DNA of 64,000 bases from Dipteris shenzhenensis (GCA_047967505.1 CM106539.1), one strand, 5' to 3'; counted from the first letter of the stretch, positions 33,301 through 44,547 are shown. The notes: generated by a model not told the origin, from the sequence alone. A program made the numbers and translations.

Positions 33301-34689
33301 AATAGATACAAGGCAAGATTAGTTGTCAAGGGGTATGCACAGACATATGGCATTGATTATGAAGAAACTTTCAGCCCGGTTGCAAGGATGGCAACCGTAA
33401 GAGCAGCCATTGCTATGGCTGCATCAAAAGGATGGTCTTTACATCAGATGGATGTAAAGAATGCCTTCTTGCATGGTGATTTGCAAGAAGAGGTCTTTAT
33501 GGAGCAGCTAGCAGGTTATGTTCATGCTACTCATCCTGAGTTTGTTTGCAGGTTGAAGAAATCCTTGTATGGCTTGAAGCAAGCACCTAGAGCATGGTCT
33601 GACAAGATAAAACAGTATCTTGTCACTATTGGCTTTCAGATTTCCAAGGCAGATTTCTCACTCTATGTGAGAAAAACAGAGAAAGGGATTATGCTGCTGG
33701 TCATTTACGTTGATGATTTGATCATCACAGGTGATAGTGATGAAGATATCCTTCATGTGAAAATGCTATTGAGGCAGAAGTTTGAGATGAAGGATTTGAG
33801 AGAGCTGCGTTATTTCTTGGGCATTGAGGTGATTAGATCACCAAGTGGGATACAACTCTTGCAGAGGCAGTATGGATTGGACATGCTGTCCAAATATGGG
33901 ATGACAGGCTGTAAGCCTATTTCAGTTCCTTTGGAGCAGAATGTGAAGCTGAGCACAGATGCAGGTGAGCTTCTGGAAGACCCTACTATGTACAGACGCA
34001 TAGTAGGAAGTTTGATTTACATGACTATTACCAAGCCAGATTTGAGCTATGCTGTTGGGTTGGTAAGTCAGTTTATGCAGGCTCCAAGGAAACCGCATTT
34101 GGATGCGGCTAGATGCATACTCAGGTATGTGAAGTCCACATTGCAGTATGGACTATTTTATGAGGCTGGGGTTCAGATACAGTTGCATGGATACACTGAT
34201 GCTGATTGGGCTGGTAGCATTTCTGATAGACGATCTACCAGTGGATATGTGTTCTCTTTTGGGAGTGCTGCAGTCACTTGGAGCAGCAAGAAACAGCCTA
34301 TAGTTGCCTTGTCGAGCACAGAGGCTGAGTACAGGGGTGCAGCAATGGCTGCATGTGAGGTAGCTTGGTTGCATAAGCTACTCTATGATATGCATCAGTC
34401 TACAGATGGGCCAGTTGTCATTTATTGTGACAACATGAGTACTATACATTTAGCAAAGAACCCAGTCTTTCATGCCAGAACAAAGCACATTGAGGTGCAT
34501 TATCACTATGTGCGGGAGAAGGTTTTACTAGGTCTCATTGATCTAGTTTATGTCAGCACAGAGGATCAGGTAGCATTGGGCGCAGAGAAGCTGCGCAAGT
34601 TCAGAGACCTGCTTGGTGTGCAGGAATTGGGATTGAGCTCGAGGGGGAGTGTTGAGATATCGAGCTCCACTCGCGATATGCCAGGGTGA
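30354..34689 (+). pseudogene. gag-pol: Cop-A1 gag-pol polyprotein, disrupted
   Basis: ATG at 30354-30356. Domains follow the Cop-B order: gag, RG-rich tail, knuckle, protease YVDSGASNHM, integrase with WHKRIGHVN and CEACQFGKQ, reverse transcriptase YVDD at 33706-33717, RNase H. Defects: TAG at codon 8 (30375-30377, CAG in the fragment at 14880); TAG at 32235-32237 and 32262-32264, the latter in the conserved PQQNG; an extra base near 32803; TGA near 32851; an 18-bp deletion in the C-terminus at about 34573, removing a conserved ADIFMK-type segment; and a loss within the EEMAALD region near 33190. The last knuckle Cys is Ser. The end of the frame lies about 40 bases inside the 3' LTR. Confidence 0.9.
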
Positions 34690-35001
34690 CTGTTGTGCAT
34701 TTATGTCACCGACTTGTTAGCTGGAGATGCGGTTGGTACACCGCCCACGAATAATAGTTGGATGATAGCTATCCTTATCTACTATAGTTTGTGGCTCAGT
34801 TAGTATGCCACCTTAGTTAGTTGAGTTTGGTTTGAGACCCACATATAGGGTTCTTCTATTTCTTTGTACTTGAGTTCTTTTGGCTTACACAACTAAGAAG
34901 AGGAAAACTATTTTCAGCCTCCACCTTCGTGTGTATTCCCCCATTGTGCATGTGAGAAAGCCTCAAGTGAGACTCCTTCCCTCTCTCCCACTATCTTCAC
35001 A
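34650..35001 (+). repeat. Cop-A1 3' LTR
   Basis: Preceded by the purine tract and followed by the TACAT duplication at 35002-35006. Confidence 0.95.
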
Positions 35002-35570
35002 TACATCAGCACTCGAACCGCCCATCGATGCCATGCCAGTCGATGAGCCACAAGGGGAGCTAGTGCCAGATCAGCAGTATGACTATTGTACACAAGGGAC
35101 TGAAATGCCATTGGAGCAACCTCCCCCAAGTACTACAAAATCATCAGGATGGCTACATGGGCACCACTTGTATCAGCAATATCACCAGACCTCATCACCA
35201 TCTGTCATTCTCCAACATCAAGCTAGCCAAATGATCCAAATGTTAGAACTATTCACTAGCTTGGCCAAGGAAGCATATGCAAGAGAATTGGAAAGGCAGA
35301 CTGCATTAGAAATCAAAGACCAATTCCAGGCAATCACCATAGAGGTCAAGGCACTTTGGGCACAGATAGATGAGAAGGAGGTAGAAGAAGTGCGGATGAA
35401 CCAAGCTCTCCAAGCTCAAGAGAAGGCAGTAAGGGATGTGACCTCCAACCTCCACCAAAGTCAAACACAGCTGACTGTGGCAATAGAAGCAATGGCAATC
35501 CTACAGACCTACTATAACTCTTTGACATCTGCACATGCGCAACAAACGGAGGTAGTGGCACAAGCTCGAC

Positions 35571-35988
35571 TCACTCTCATTCACAAAGAAGAAGAGCTCT
35601 AGGATTGCAAAGACAAGCTTGAAGACATGAAACAATCTTTGGCAGTACGTGCCTTCAGCATTGATGAGCTTACAAGGGAATGCCGAATCTTAAAAGACCA
35701 ACTTGCTACTATTCAAGAGGCTAGTACTTAACAAGCCCAAGTCTTGGACCAATGGTCCAATACCACTGAAGACATTCCTCACTCTCATTCACAAAGAAGA
35801 AGAGCTCTAGGATTGCAAAGACAAGCTTGAAGACATGAAACAATCTTTGGCAGTATACGTGCCTTCAGCATTGATGAGCTTACAAGGGAATGCCAAATCT
35901 TAAAAGACCAACTTACTACTGTTCAAGAGGCTAGCACTTAACAAGCCCAAGTCTTGGACCAATGGTCCAATACCACTGAAGACATTCC
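35571..35988 (+). repeat. 208/210-bp tandem duplication in the unknown Gyp-1 ORF
   Basis: The unit 35571-35778 is repeated at 35779-35988 with very few changes; the second has two extra bases (GCAGTATACG against GCAGTACG). It duplicates a coiled-coil segment. Because the unit is not a multiple of three, the first copy is out of frame with what follows. Confidence 0.9.
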
Positions 35989-37831
35989 TCAATAGGCAAA
36001 GGTCACCTTGCAAATGAAAAAGCTTAAGGAGGCATACACAACCATCTACCATCAGTACAAAGAAGAAATGAATGAGATGCACTCCCAAAAAATAGTCATC
36101 TCCAAGCTTGAACTCCAATTGCTAGTGCACAACAATGAGGCATTGGAAGACAACACCAATGATGCCCCACTACAATGCACAACCATGGTGTATGAAGAGC
36201 TTGTAGCTACTCTACAAGTGGAAGATCACCTCAATGCACGCGTGCTTATCCAATGGAAGCAACTCCAAATCAGGATCATATCTACTCATCCAACAATCAA
36301 CTGGGAACGATCAATTGGGACTAAAATCCTACGCATAATTTGCCAAGACTTGTCTGAAGATGAGAAGAATATATTCTTCCTGTCTACACATGCTGGGTTT
36401 ATAACACTCAGGACGGATGCTTTCATTGCATATGTCTGCCTCATGGGTAGTCCTCCCCTCAGGGTTATTGTAGGTTTGTTGCCATTGCTACAAAGGCCAT
36501 CCCTATTATTTGCATGGCACGACATAACCGACATCCAACCCATGCAGTTGATCATCCCATCACACTAGCAAAAAGAAGTGTCGGAAGATGAAAAGGCCTA
36601 TCTCACATCCAACTTCCCATATCTAACCACTCTTTCTGCCAACATCATAACCTCTCTTCCCCTTGCTGCAACCACCCTCTTAACCTTCCCCGAGCTCCAT
36701 CCTAACATCTATTCCCTCCATCATCTCTTTGCTCATGCCTCTCACCATTTTCAACTTACCCAACAGTCACAAACTTTCCCCTCCCTTGCTAATCCTACCC
36801 TTGAGGATTACCAAGCTGCTCAAACCATTTGCCCAATTCTTCCCCCCCTCCCCTCTGCTCCCCCTTTTGCCACTATCACTCTGCCATATTTCTCCCCAAT
36901 GTCCCCCGATTCTCTCCCTGCCCCGTCATTACCTCGAACACTTCTGGTGCTTCCATCAGCAGAAAATGACACAGTGTTTGATTTTGAAAATCAGGATCCA
37001 GATAATCCAATTCATACGCCCATGCCAAGTTCCAATGATGGGTATGATTTTGATGAGATACCACTTCCCAGTAACCCCATCAAGGAATTTCAGAGCAAAT
37101 ATCCTGATATGAAAACTCGAGGTGGATGGACCCTGGACAACTTTCCTACCAACATTCGTTAGCATCAAATTAGTGAAAGTTGGATTAGCAAGTTGGATCC
37201 ACAACCTGATTGGCGCCGTCCCAAGCTCTTTGATGTAATCTTCTTGAAGGAGTACTTACGGGCACCTCCATGTCTCAGAACCCATCCCAAGTTCTATGCA
37301 GTTCCATAGCGTAAAAAATGGGAAGCCAACATACACACTTTGGTTGAAGATCAAGTCATTAATTGGACAATGATTGAACCCTACTCTAGTGTAGAATGGA
37401 ATATCCAAGGCACCATGGTCCGAGCACTTCAGCAGCATGAACAAATAATGCGTGGCAACATTGATAGTTTCCTTCACCAAAGTGCCATATTCTGTAAAAC
37501 ATTGGAATTCATTCTGGAGGTCCCATGTACCTTGATTCCCATTTGCCTACACTCAGCTTTAATCCCAGTGAAAGGATTGATGCTCAAATTACAAGCCGAC
37601 TCTATCAAAGAGTGATCTTCTTGGAGGCACGCCACATATCTCTATTCGAGCAAATGCTGGATACAAGCTACCTGGAAACTGCGCAAAAATTGTATGGTGC
37701 TAAGGCTTTACAGAAGGATCGACTGGCACGACACAAGTTCCACAACCATTGGACTAAAAACATGGCAACCCAAGTACGTGATCGCAATAAGCCATAACCT
37801 GAGGACAGGTAATGAAATGGATCCGGGAGTA

Positions 37832-38938
37832 TGTTGACTCTGTGCCAACATGAACTTATGTAGAAAGGGAATGTGATACAACTTTGTGTTACAACTTTGT
37901 AATACAACTTTGTGTTACAACTTCTAGTTACAACTTTGTGTTACAACTTTGTGACACAACTTTGTGTAACAACTTTGTGTTACAACTTCTACATGTAGAG
38001 AGAGAATGTGTTACAACTTTGTGTTACAACTTTGTGACACAACTTTGTGTAACAACTTTGTGTTAGACTTTGTGATCCAACTTTGTGCAAAGAGAGAAGC
38101 TCTCTAACTTGTATAAATACCCCATATTAGAATGAAGCCCACACTCTTTGGAACATTGTGTTGAGTCTACTTTGGTATTCCAAGCATTTGTCTCAAGTTT
38201 CCATGCTCCCTTGCACTGCACGTCCAAAAGCATGTCCTAACCTTGCAACTCCTCCTCCCCTCTCCTCCAACCTTGCAACCCATCCTCTCCCTCTCCTCCT
38301 CCCTCCTCCTCCTCCTCCTCCTCCTCTCTCCTCTGCCTCCTCTTTCCTCCTCCTCCCTCCCCCTCCTTCCTCCTCTCTCTTCTTTCCCCCATGCTCTTAC
38401 ACCTTCTTCCTCTCCCACTCCTATGCTCCCCTAAACTCTTTGTTCCTCAACCCTTAAACTCCATGATCTACGAGGGAGACGAGTTCTCCACCATGTACTC
38501 TACTCTGAACCTTGGATCCTCCTCCTAACCCTGGACTCCTTCTAAACCCTGGAACCTGCTTCCGAACCCTGGAACCTCCTTCTGAACCCTGGACTCCTTC
38601 TAAACCCTGGAACCTCCTTCTTAACCCTGGAACCTCCTTCTAAACCCTGGAACCTCCTTCTAACCCTGGAACCTCCTTCTAACCCTTAAACTCCTCCTAA
38701 ACCCTACAACCACCAATGAAGGCAAAAGCCTTCATTACCTCAACAAAGATGATTTACGTTTCTTTTACACATGCATGCACTTTGTTTGCTTACCACACTT
38801 AAGCCTACGTCTCTCACCAGAACACGACTCGAGGTCCTAAGCTACACATATACTACAACCGACAATCCCAATATATCTATAGGTGACAAAAAGCCTCAGA
38901 ACCTTGCAAACATAGAATACCTAGCTCTTCCTATGAAA
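37832..38938 (+). repeat. Gyp-1 copy 2 3' LTR (truncated at its end)
   Basis: Starts TGTTGACTCTGTGCCAACA, preceded by a weak purine stretch CGGGAG. It contains three tandem arrays: ACAACTTTGTGTT-type (37876-38095), CTCCTCC (about 38247-38395) and CCCTGGAACCTCCTTCTAAA-type (about 38505-38700). TATAAATA lies at 38112-38119. It ends about 20 bases short of the CCAACA terminus seen in copy 3, where an inverted Cop-A fragment begins. The complete LTR, reconstructed from copy 3 limits, is about 1.22 kb. Confidence 0.85.
38112..38119 (+). promoter_or_regulatory. TATA box of the Gyp-1 LTR promoter
   Basis: TATAAATA, repeated at 59243-59250 in copy 3, in the same context between the ACAACTTTGTG array and a conserved stretch. 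Transcription would be expected to start about 30 bases downstream; this is inference. Confidence 0.5.
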
Positions 38939-39963
38939 CATACCACACATCATTGGTTTCTTCTGCACTTGTCACAGAATTGGTCATGTCCTGCACCATA
39001 AACAAATGCTCATTTCTGTCATCACACTGTCTACTAGAGGATGCATAATTTCCTTGCTACAATTTTCCATTCATGATGTCAATCTGCTTTTTATAGCCAG
39101 TCTTTAGCCATATGACCCATTTTACCACAGTAGTAGCATTCAACATTGCTGTTTACATTTTGGTCTCTCTACCATCCACCACGACCTCTTTGGCTCCCCC
39201 TGCCTCTAAGGTTACCACGTCCTCCTCCATAGGATTGGTTTTCTTGAATTTGCTGCATATTTTGATTTTTGCCACGGCCTCCAGATTGGCTTGCTCTACC
39301 TGTGCCTCTACCTCTTCTAGCATTTGAGTAGAGGACACCTTCTTTTGAAGTTCCTCCTGAAGAAGACGCACCACCATTTCTCTGCTCTTCAAAAATTAGA
39401 AGAGCAATCAACTCCTCAAAATCAGAAAATTTTTCACGGATGGCAATGGATGTCCGGAATTGTGCATAATCCTTTCCTAGACCATTCAAGGTCACAGAAA
39501 CTAAATCATCATCTTCCACTGGGGACCCAATCGAAGCAAGTGCATCTGCAATCTTCTTCACCTTCATTTGGTAGTCATTGATGCTCATATTTTCTCTCTG
39601 CACATTATGCAACTCCTGCTTGAGCTACATTTTCCTGGCTTGCATATTTATGCTATATATTTTTGTCAAAGTATCCCACGCCTCCTTCGGCGTGCTTGCA
39701 TCTTGAATATGCACAATCATAGAATCTAAAATACTGATAGATAGCCACTACATAACTTTTCATGCTCTCTCATGCCATCCTTTAAATGCTTGCAACTCCT
39801 ATTGATTGGGAACATTATGAATAACTGGTTCTTGTTCAGCTCCAGTAATGAACTCCCAATAGCCTTTTTCCTTAAGGAAATTCATCATTCTAAACTTCCA
39901 TGCTTGGAAGTTGTTCTTATCAAGCTTTTCAGTGACTATTTGTGAAAGAGTATCAAACGCCAT
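38939..39963 (-). pseudogene. gag: Cop-A gag fragment with degenerate knuckle
   Basis: Gag helical region, open for 147 codons at 39169-39612, with NVQRENMSINDYQMKVKKIADALASIG-type sequence and the RG-rich tail. Stops occur near 39628 and 39750 and in the knuckle region; a stretch near 39080-39100 has lost bases so the last knuckle residues are altered. Nonfunctional. Confidence 0.75.
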
Positions 39964-40690
39964 TATAGAACACTACAAAATATTCTGTCATTGCAAAAAA
40001 CACAACTTCTGCCTCACAAGGGCAAATCTGCAAAATTAATAAAAGTGGTATTTGACCACACAATCACTTCCTAGTGATGATTTTGCATCAACAAGCAATA
40101 AGAATGATTCTATCACTCCCAATATCTCTGTGCATAGGCATACGATGCAATTTCTGTGACAACTTTTCATCGACCTATAGGACAGTGGTCGCACAGCAAA
40201 AACAGGGCTCTTTTCTAAGTGCCTGCAAAAAACTTTCGCCACCAAAACTAGCCGCAAAATGGCCCCGCAGCATATATTGCCCTCTCGCCACATCGCAAAG
40301 GGCATCCCAATTTGTGACAGCGCACTCTTGTACTTTTCGGCTATGCCACCTGTAGAGATTTGCTCCCAAACTCGAAAAAGGAAAGCAACACTGATCCTCT
40401 TACCAAGACACCGTGAACTTGGTTTGCTTTCTTGAGCTCCTTACCACAAACTGAGCTCTGATACCATGTGAAGAGAGTGGAAGAGAAGTAAGGAGTCTCA
40501 CTTGCAGCTTTCTCACATACACAATTGGGGAATACACACAAAGGTGGAGGCTGAAAACACCTTTCCTTTTCTTAGTTGTGAAAGCCAAAAGAACTCTCTT
40601 TTAGTACAAAAGGAATAGGTGAACCCTATATGTGGGTCTCAAACCAAACTCAGCTACCTAAGGTGGCATACTAATTGAGCCACTAAGTAG
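38939..40690 (-). mobile_element. Cop-A 5' fragment (partial LTR, leader, gag)
   Basis: On the minus strand: LTR 40467 to about 40690 (outer part missing), primer site 40454-40466, leader, and gag from the ATG at 39961-39963 through the RG-rich tail and knuckle region to just before the protease at 38939. Truncated at both ends; the left junction is with a Gyp-1 LTR, the right with a LINE. Confidence 0.85.
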
Positions 40691-43326
40691 CTCACTTGAT
40701 GCACATTTCACCAACATAGAGTTCAAGACTACTCTTACTGCCCTTTACAAGGGCAAATGTCTAGGTCCAGATGGATTTACTTCCTCTGTTTTCATTGCTT
40801 TTGGGATCATATTGGGGATCCCATTACCTCAGCCATGCAAGGCATTTGGGACTTAGGTGAGATGCCTAACTCACCTACAAAGGGTCTCATTCATCTTATT
40901 ACAAAAGGGGGTTGCAGGAACTTAGTTTCTTAGTGGAGACTCATCACTCTATTGAGCACTCTATATAAGATTTTGGAAAAAGCAATTAGCCTACGTTTAT
41001 AGCCCATACTTCCAAATGTCATTCATGATTCGCAAATGGGCTTTGTACATGGGAGAAGCATCTTTGATAACATCTTCTCATTTTGGGAGGCTTTTGAGTG
41101 GGGCCATGCACAGTGGTCAAAGGCTGGCCATTCTACTCCTGGACTTTGAGAAAGCTTATGACAGGGTAGATTGGGGCTTTCTAGAGGGAATCCTTCTTCT
41201 CGTTTTGGATTTACAGATGCATAGTGGGGTCTCCGCTCTGTATAAATCAACCATAGCCAGGTACTTATTGGAGGAGTCAGGGGAGACAGGTTTCGGATTT
41301 CTAGATCAGTCTGTCAAGGATGCCCTTTAGCCCTTTCTTTTTGTGTTTATGGTTAAAGCTATGAGTATCTACATTAGATCTCAAGCCGATATCGTTGGGC
41401 TGAGACTTTCATTAAGATAGGAAGATTATCTATTGGATAGTGAGATGGCAGATGACACGGCTATTTTTTTGGAGGCCACGCCATAGACGCTCACTTCTTT
41501 CAGGACAGCCTTGGATTTGTTTTGCATGGCAGCAAGGGCACATATAAATTTAGACAAATCCAATGGCTTTTGGATCAGCAACGATGAGGACACTTCGAAC
41601 TAGGGAGCTGGTATTGGTTTCACTTGGATTCATAGGGATGCCTCCGTCAGGTATTTGGGATGCCATGTAGGTGTGGGCATCTCTTTTGCACAACAATTTT
41701 CTCCTTTCTTGGAGAGCATGAGGAAACTCCTTTTTTGGAGTTCAGCCAAACTGGACCTTGGAGCTTTTAATGGAGTGGACTAGATGGCACGGCAGTTGTC
41801 ATAGCCAGGGTGGCTTGGGAGACCTTGATTCTTCCCACATGGGAAGGAAGTCTCATTATCATTGACCCAGACTTGCAATGCAGGGAATTGCTCTGCAAGA
41901 TGGTGGTGAGAGGACTTATGCCTAGATAGGAGCCATGGAAGGATATTTTTATATGTAGCATGCAGTCCTGTACACCACTCCTCTCCCAAAAAAATTGATA
42001 AGCAGCCCGTCATGTGGAATGAAAGCATACTTGATAAGTAAGGCAAACCACTAGGCATGTCACATTATATGCACTGATCTAGATGAGAGAGGGGCCCTAC
42101 CTCCACTTTTGGGTCTTAGAAAGCTTTCAGAAAGCTTCAAGAGGATCAAAAGAGTTTTATAGATTAGTTATCTCAGAGGGAGTGCACGGAGGGCTCAGCA
42201 GATTGATGCAACCCATACCAATGGAGTGGATTACAGGTTTCACTTGGTTGGTGGTAAAAGAGGATAGGTATTCCTCTTCAATTTATTGCGATGCACATGA
42301 GGATGCCATGATATTTGATGTTCAATTGGGAGGGAGGCTACATATCTCCAGACGATATCCTTCTAGAGGTCGCGGTTCCTGGAGATTTTGGCTTTATGGA
42401 GGTGTCCCCATTAAATCTTTGTAGTGGGACCCTGGGAGTGGGAGTGGATTGATGAAGGGCACCGAGAGAAGAGCATCCCGTTCTTTCACCACACAGTTAG
42501 AAATGCCAGGGGATTTCAGCTTAGTTGTAGAGGTTGCAGGCCCTCCAACATTGGGACAGCTTTCAGATTTTTGCACGTGTAGAAAAACTTTGGAGGAGAG
42601 TCTGGAAATCCCTCAGGAATAGAAAAATCACTCTATTATTTTGGCTTTCCATTCACAAAGGGATTGCAGTGAACCTGTGGAGATCCACTAGGTTCAAGGC
42701 TGACCCTACATGTCCTCAATGCCCTTTTGCAATTGAGTCAGTTTGGCATTGCCTTTGGGAGTAGAGACAACCAAGGATGATATGGAAGGGTGTTGCTAGG
42801 ATCTTATGCACTTTTCATAGATCACCCTTCTTCATAACCTCGAGCTCAGTTGCTTGGCTATCTCTTATGGGGCCTCGGGTATTTTTCAAGGGACATGACT
42901 CAGATGGAGCTTTTTGCATTTGACAAAAGTATTAGAGTCATGTTCTCTCTAGGATGTTTCATTCACTCCTTTTAGAGCTGCCATACTTCTGTAGACACCC
43001 CTCATGGAAGACTCTTGCTAGTATTGTAGCATGGCATATTTGGAGAGCTAGATGTATAGAGGCATTGGATAAATCTCAGGTTCACCCTTCTTGGACATTG
43101 GCCAGTATATGTGCTGATACTATACATACTTTGATGGCCATCTGGGCGAGCATGCAGGGGTCATTGAGAGCAGCCTCTGCTGGAGGGATATAGTTTTTAG
43201 AGTTTGGAGGGGATCTTCTTTCTTATTTGATTTTGCTTCAGGGTTGAGGTGGCATTTTCAGCCTCAACCCTCGTTATTTGCTAGCTCTTTTTGAGTTTTT
43301 ATTTTTATCATGCATGGCATGATGTA
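40691..43326 (+). mobile_element. L1-like LINE fragment (reverse transcriptase to 3' end)
   Basis: Begins in the linker just before reverse transcriptase. Readable pieces: GKCLGPDGF (about 40753), LSTLYKILEKAI (about 40952), MGFVHGRSIFDN (about 41036), LLLDFEKAYDRVDW (about 41136-41177), a CQGCPL-like piece near 41310, MADDTAIFLEA near 41445 (the Y of the usual YADD is Met), LDKSNGFW near 41555, and a zf-RVT domain, SLRNRKITLLFWLSIHKG...CPQC...VWHCL (42605-42760). Many stops and shifts. The 3' end, near a CATGCATGGCATGATGTA stretch, matches the end of the inverted fragment at 44548. Confidence 0.8.
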
Positions 43327-44060
43327 CTCCAGACCACTTTCCAGTGGTGTTGATGATTTCCAAGCCTCAATACGAGAGGTCGCTCTACCAGTCTTACGAT
43401 TCCAAATGCCTTGTATGCAGAGGAGTATCTCATCGAGGCCGCTTTACAGATCTGGGTTTCCCATATACAAGGCAAGTGTCATCCCCTTCACTTGTGGAAG
43501 GACCCCTGTCTGACATTAGTGACTTCTATCGTTCCATTCGCTAATGCCAGAAAGCAAGAGATACTCTAAGAGGAACTTGGCCTTTGATGTCAGTTGGCAG
43601 CCCTTTAGAGCTAAGAGTAGAAACGGCCTATAGATTCTTGGATTCAAGAGCGCCTTGCTATAGCAAGGGCTCTTCAGCAATCATTGCTAGATCAAAGAGC
43701 GGAGTAGGCCTTCCATGAACGAGAGTTCTTTTGGACTCAAATGGGTGGTAGAGTCAACAAGCACCTTTTTGTAGCTCATGGCTTGAGACATAGCAGAGAG
43801 TGTATCACTGGGCTTATTGACCCAGATGGGGTTTTGCAGACTCATCCAGATGCTGTCATGCACATAGCCATTGATTTTTATGCCTCACTTTTGTAGCAAA
43901 TCCTAACACGTCGGTCAGAGATATAGGCCGGGGTAAAAATATAACACATTCCACTATATTAGAGGGGTTTCCTCTTTGTACAGATCAGCCACAGCCAGGT
44001 ACATATCAGAGGATTCTCCACGAGCTACTGTCTGCACATGTTGCCTTGGGGAAGCCTACG
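43327..44060 (+). mobile_element. second LINE fragment (endonuclease end, linker, bit of reverse transcriptase)
   Basis: TPDHFPVVLMI (about 43326-43355) matches the end of an AP-type endonuclease. ERLAIARALQQSLLDQRAE and FFWTQMGGRVNKHLF (about 43650-43770) and DPDGVLQTHPDAV fit the endonuclease-to-reverse-transcriptase linker. A last piece at 43963-44010 resembles 41225-41275, so most of the reverse transcriptase is deleted. It lies immediately after the 3' end of the previous fragment. Confidence 0.65.
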
Positions 44061-44547
44061 GGCTAATCGTGGCACCTACCAGGCACCAAATGGTGTACAA
44101 GCAGTGGGCGGGAGGGCACCTACTAGATGCCAATGGCACACGAACAATGGGATGTAGGGCGGCCTACAACTAAACAATGGTAAGGCTAAGGGGACAACAA
44201 GGGCGGAGGAAGGAGCAGAGAAGACAAGCAGAAGGAAAGCCAAGCGAGAAGGAAGAAGAGGCATGGGGGCAGCGAGCAGGGAGAAGGGGTGGAGAGAAGG
44301 AGGGGGAAGGTTATGGCAGGGGGCAAGGAGGGAGGAGGAGGGGATGGCGAGGAGGCACAGCAAGTTGAGTAGGGAGCTATTCTTACTAATATCGTAAGTC
44401 TTATGCTTTATACTTTGTAATTTGTACCTTAGGATTTTAAATTGATGCCATGTGGCAATTTGGGGGTACAATCCCATAACTAAAGTCGATTGCAAAAATA
44501 GACTTCCATTAAGTATGAATAAAACCCGCAATAGCAAGCTCAAGGCG
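44061..44547. other. purine-rich unassigned segment
   Basis: GGAGG/GAAGG-rich sequence (about 44170-44370) followed by AT-rich sequence. Short open frames on both strands reflect composition. No gene or repeat family recognised. Confidence 0.3.

Larger units (their letters stand above)
29455..35001 (+). mobile_element. Cop-A1: full-length Ty1/copia element
   Basis: LTRs 29455-29806 and 34650-35001, both 352 bp, TGTTGAG...TTCACA, with the 5-bp target duplication TACAT at 29450-29454 and 35002-35006. Primer site TGGTATCAGAGCC at 29807-29819 (initiator-Met tRNA), purine tract GAGGGGGAG at 34641-34649. I count about five differences between the LTRs (roughly 1.4%), so it is older than Cop-B2 to B4. 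It splits the unknown Gyp-1 ORF. Confidence 0.95.
28448..37797 (+). pseudogene. long unknown ORF after integrase in Gyp-1 (split by Cop-A1)
   Basis: Coding sequence is 28448 to about 29450 and 35007-37797, together about 3.8 kb. The first part is open to 29053, has TAG at 29054-29056, continues in frame to 29320, then shifts. After Cop-A1 it continues with heptad-rich, Glu/Gln/Lys-rich sequence (about 35210-35600 and 36008-36150) predicted by eye to be coiled coil, then a mixed globular region, then a Pro/Ser-rich stretch (about 36760-36960) and a basic C-terminus. Stops in the otherwise shared frame at 35600, 35729, 35993, 36566, 37160 and 37307 are nearly all TAG; one shift lies near 37560. 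No signal peptide or membrane segment is obvious, so an envelope role is not supported. Position matches the extra ORFs known in OTA elements; function unknown. Confidence 0.6.
24280..38938 (+). mobile_element. Gyp-1 copy 2: internally deleted OTA-type Ty3/gypsy element with 3' LTR
   Basis: Order: short C-rich leader (24280-24596), A-rich run, GTTAG block (24625-24930), conserved spacer, gag remnant (25536-26400), protease (about 26700-27059), integrase (27060-27965), spacer, long unknown ORF (28448-37797, split by Cop-A1 at 29455-35001), and 3' LTR (37832-38938). Reverse transcriptase and RNase H are missing. The 5' LTR and the first part of the leader are absent. The integrase YYPQGNGLAESTNK and ALWAYRTT motifs, with no chromodomain, fit the Ogre/Tat side of the OTA clade. 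Confidence 0.85.

Noticed and set aside
28448-37797. Envelope gene of an errantivirus-like element
   Set aside because: Position fits, but I see no signal peptide, fusion peptide-like segment, transmembrane anchor or cysteine pattern; coiled coils alone do not support it.
37876-38095. CRISPR-like array of short repeats
   Set aside because: Adjacent degenerate tandem units without unique spacers, inside a plant LTR and repeated in another LTR copy.
44177-44368. Arg/Glu/Gly-rich frame
   Set aside because: Purine-rich composition between LINE fragments; no domain or start context.
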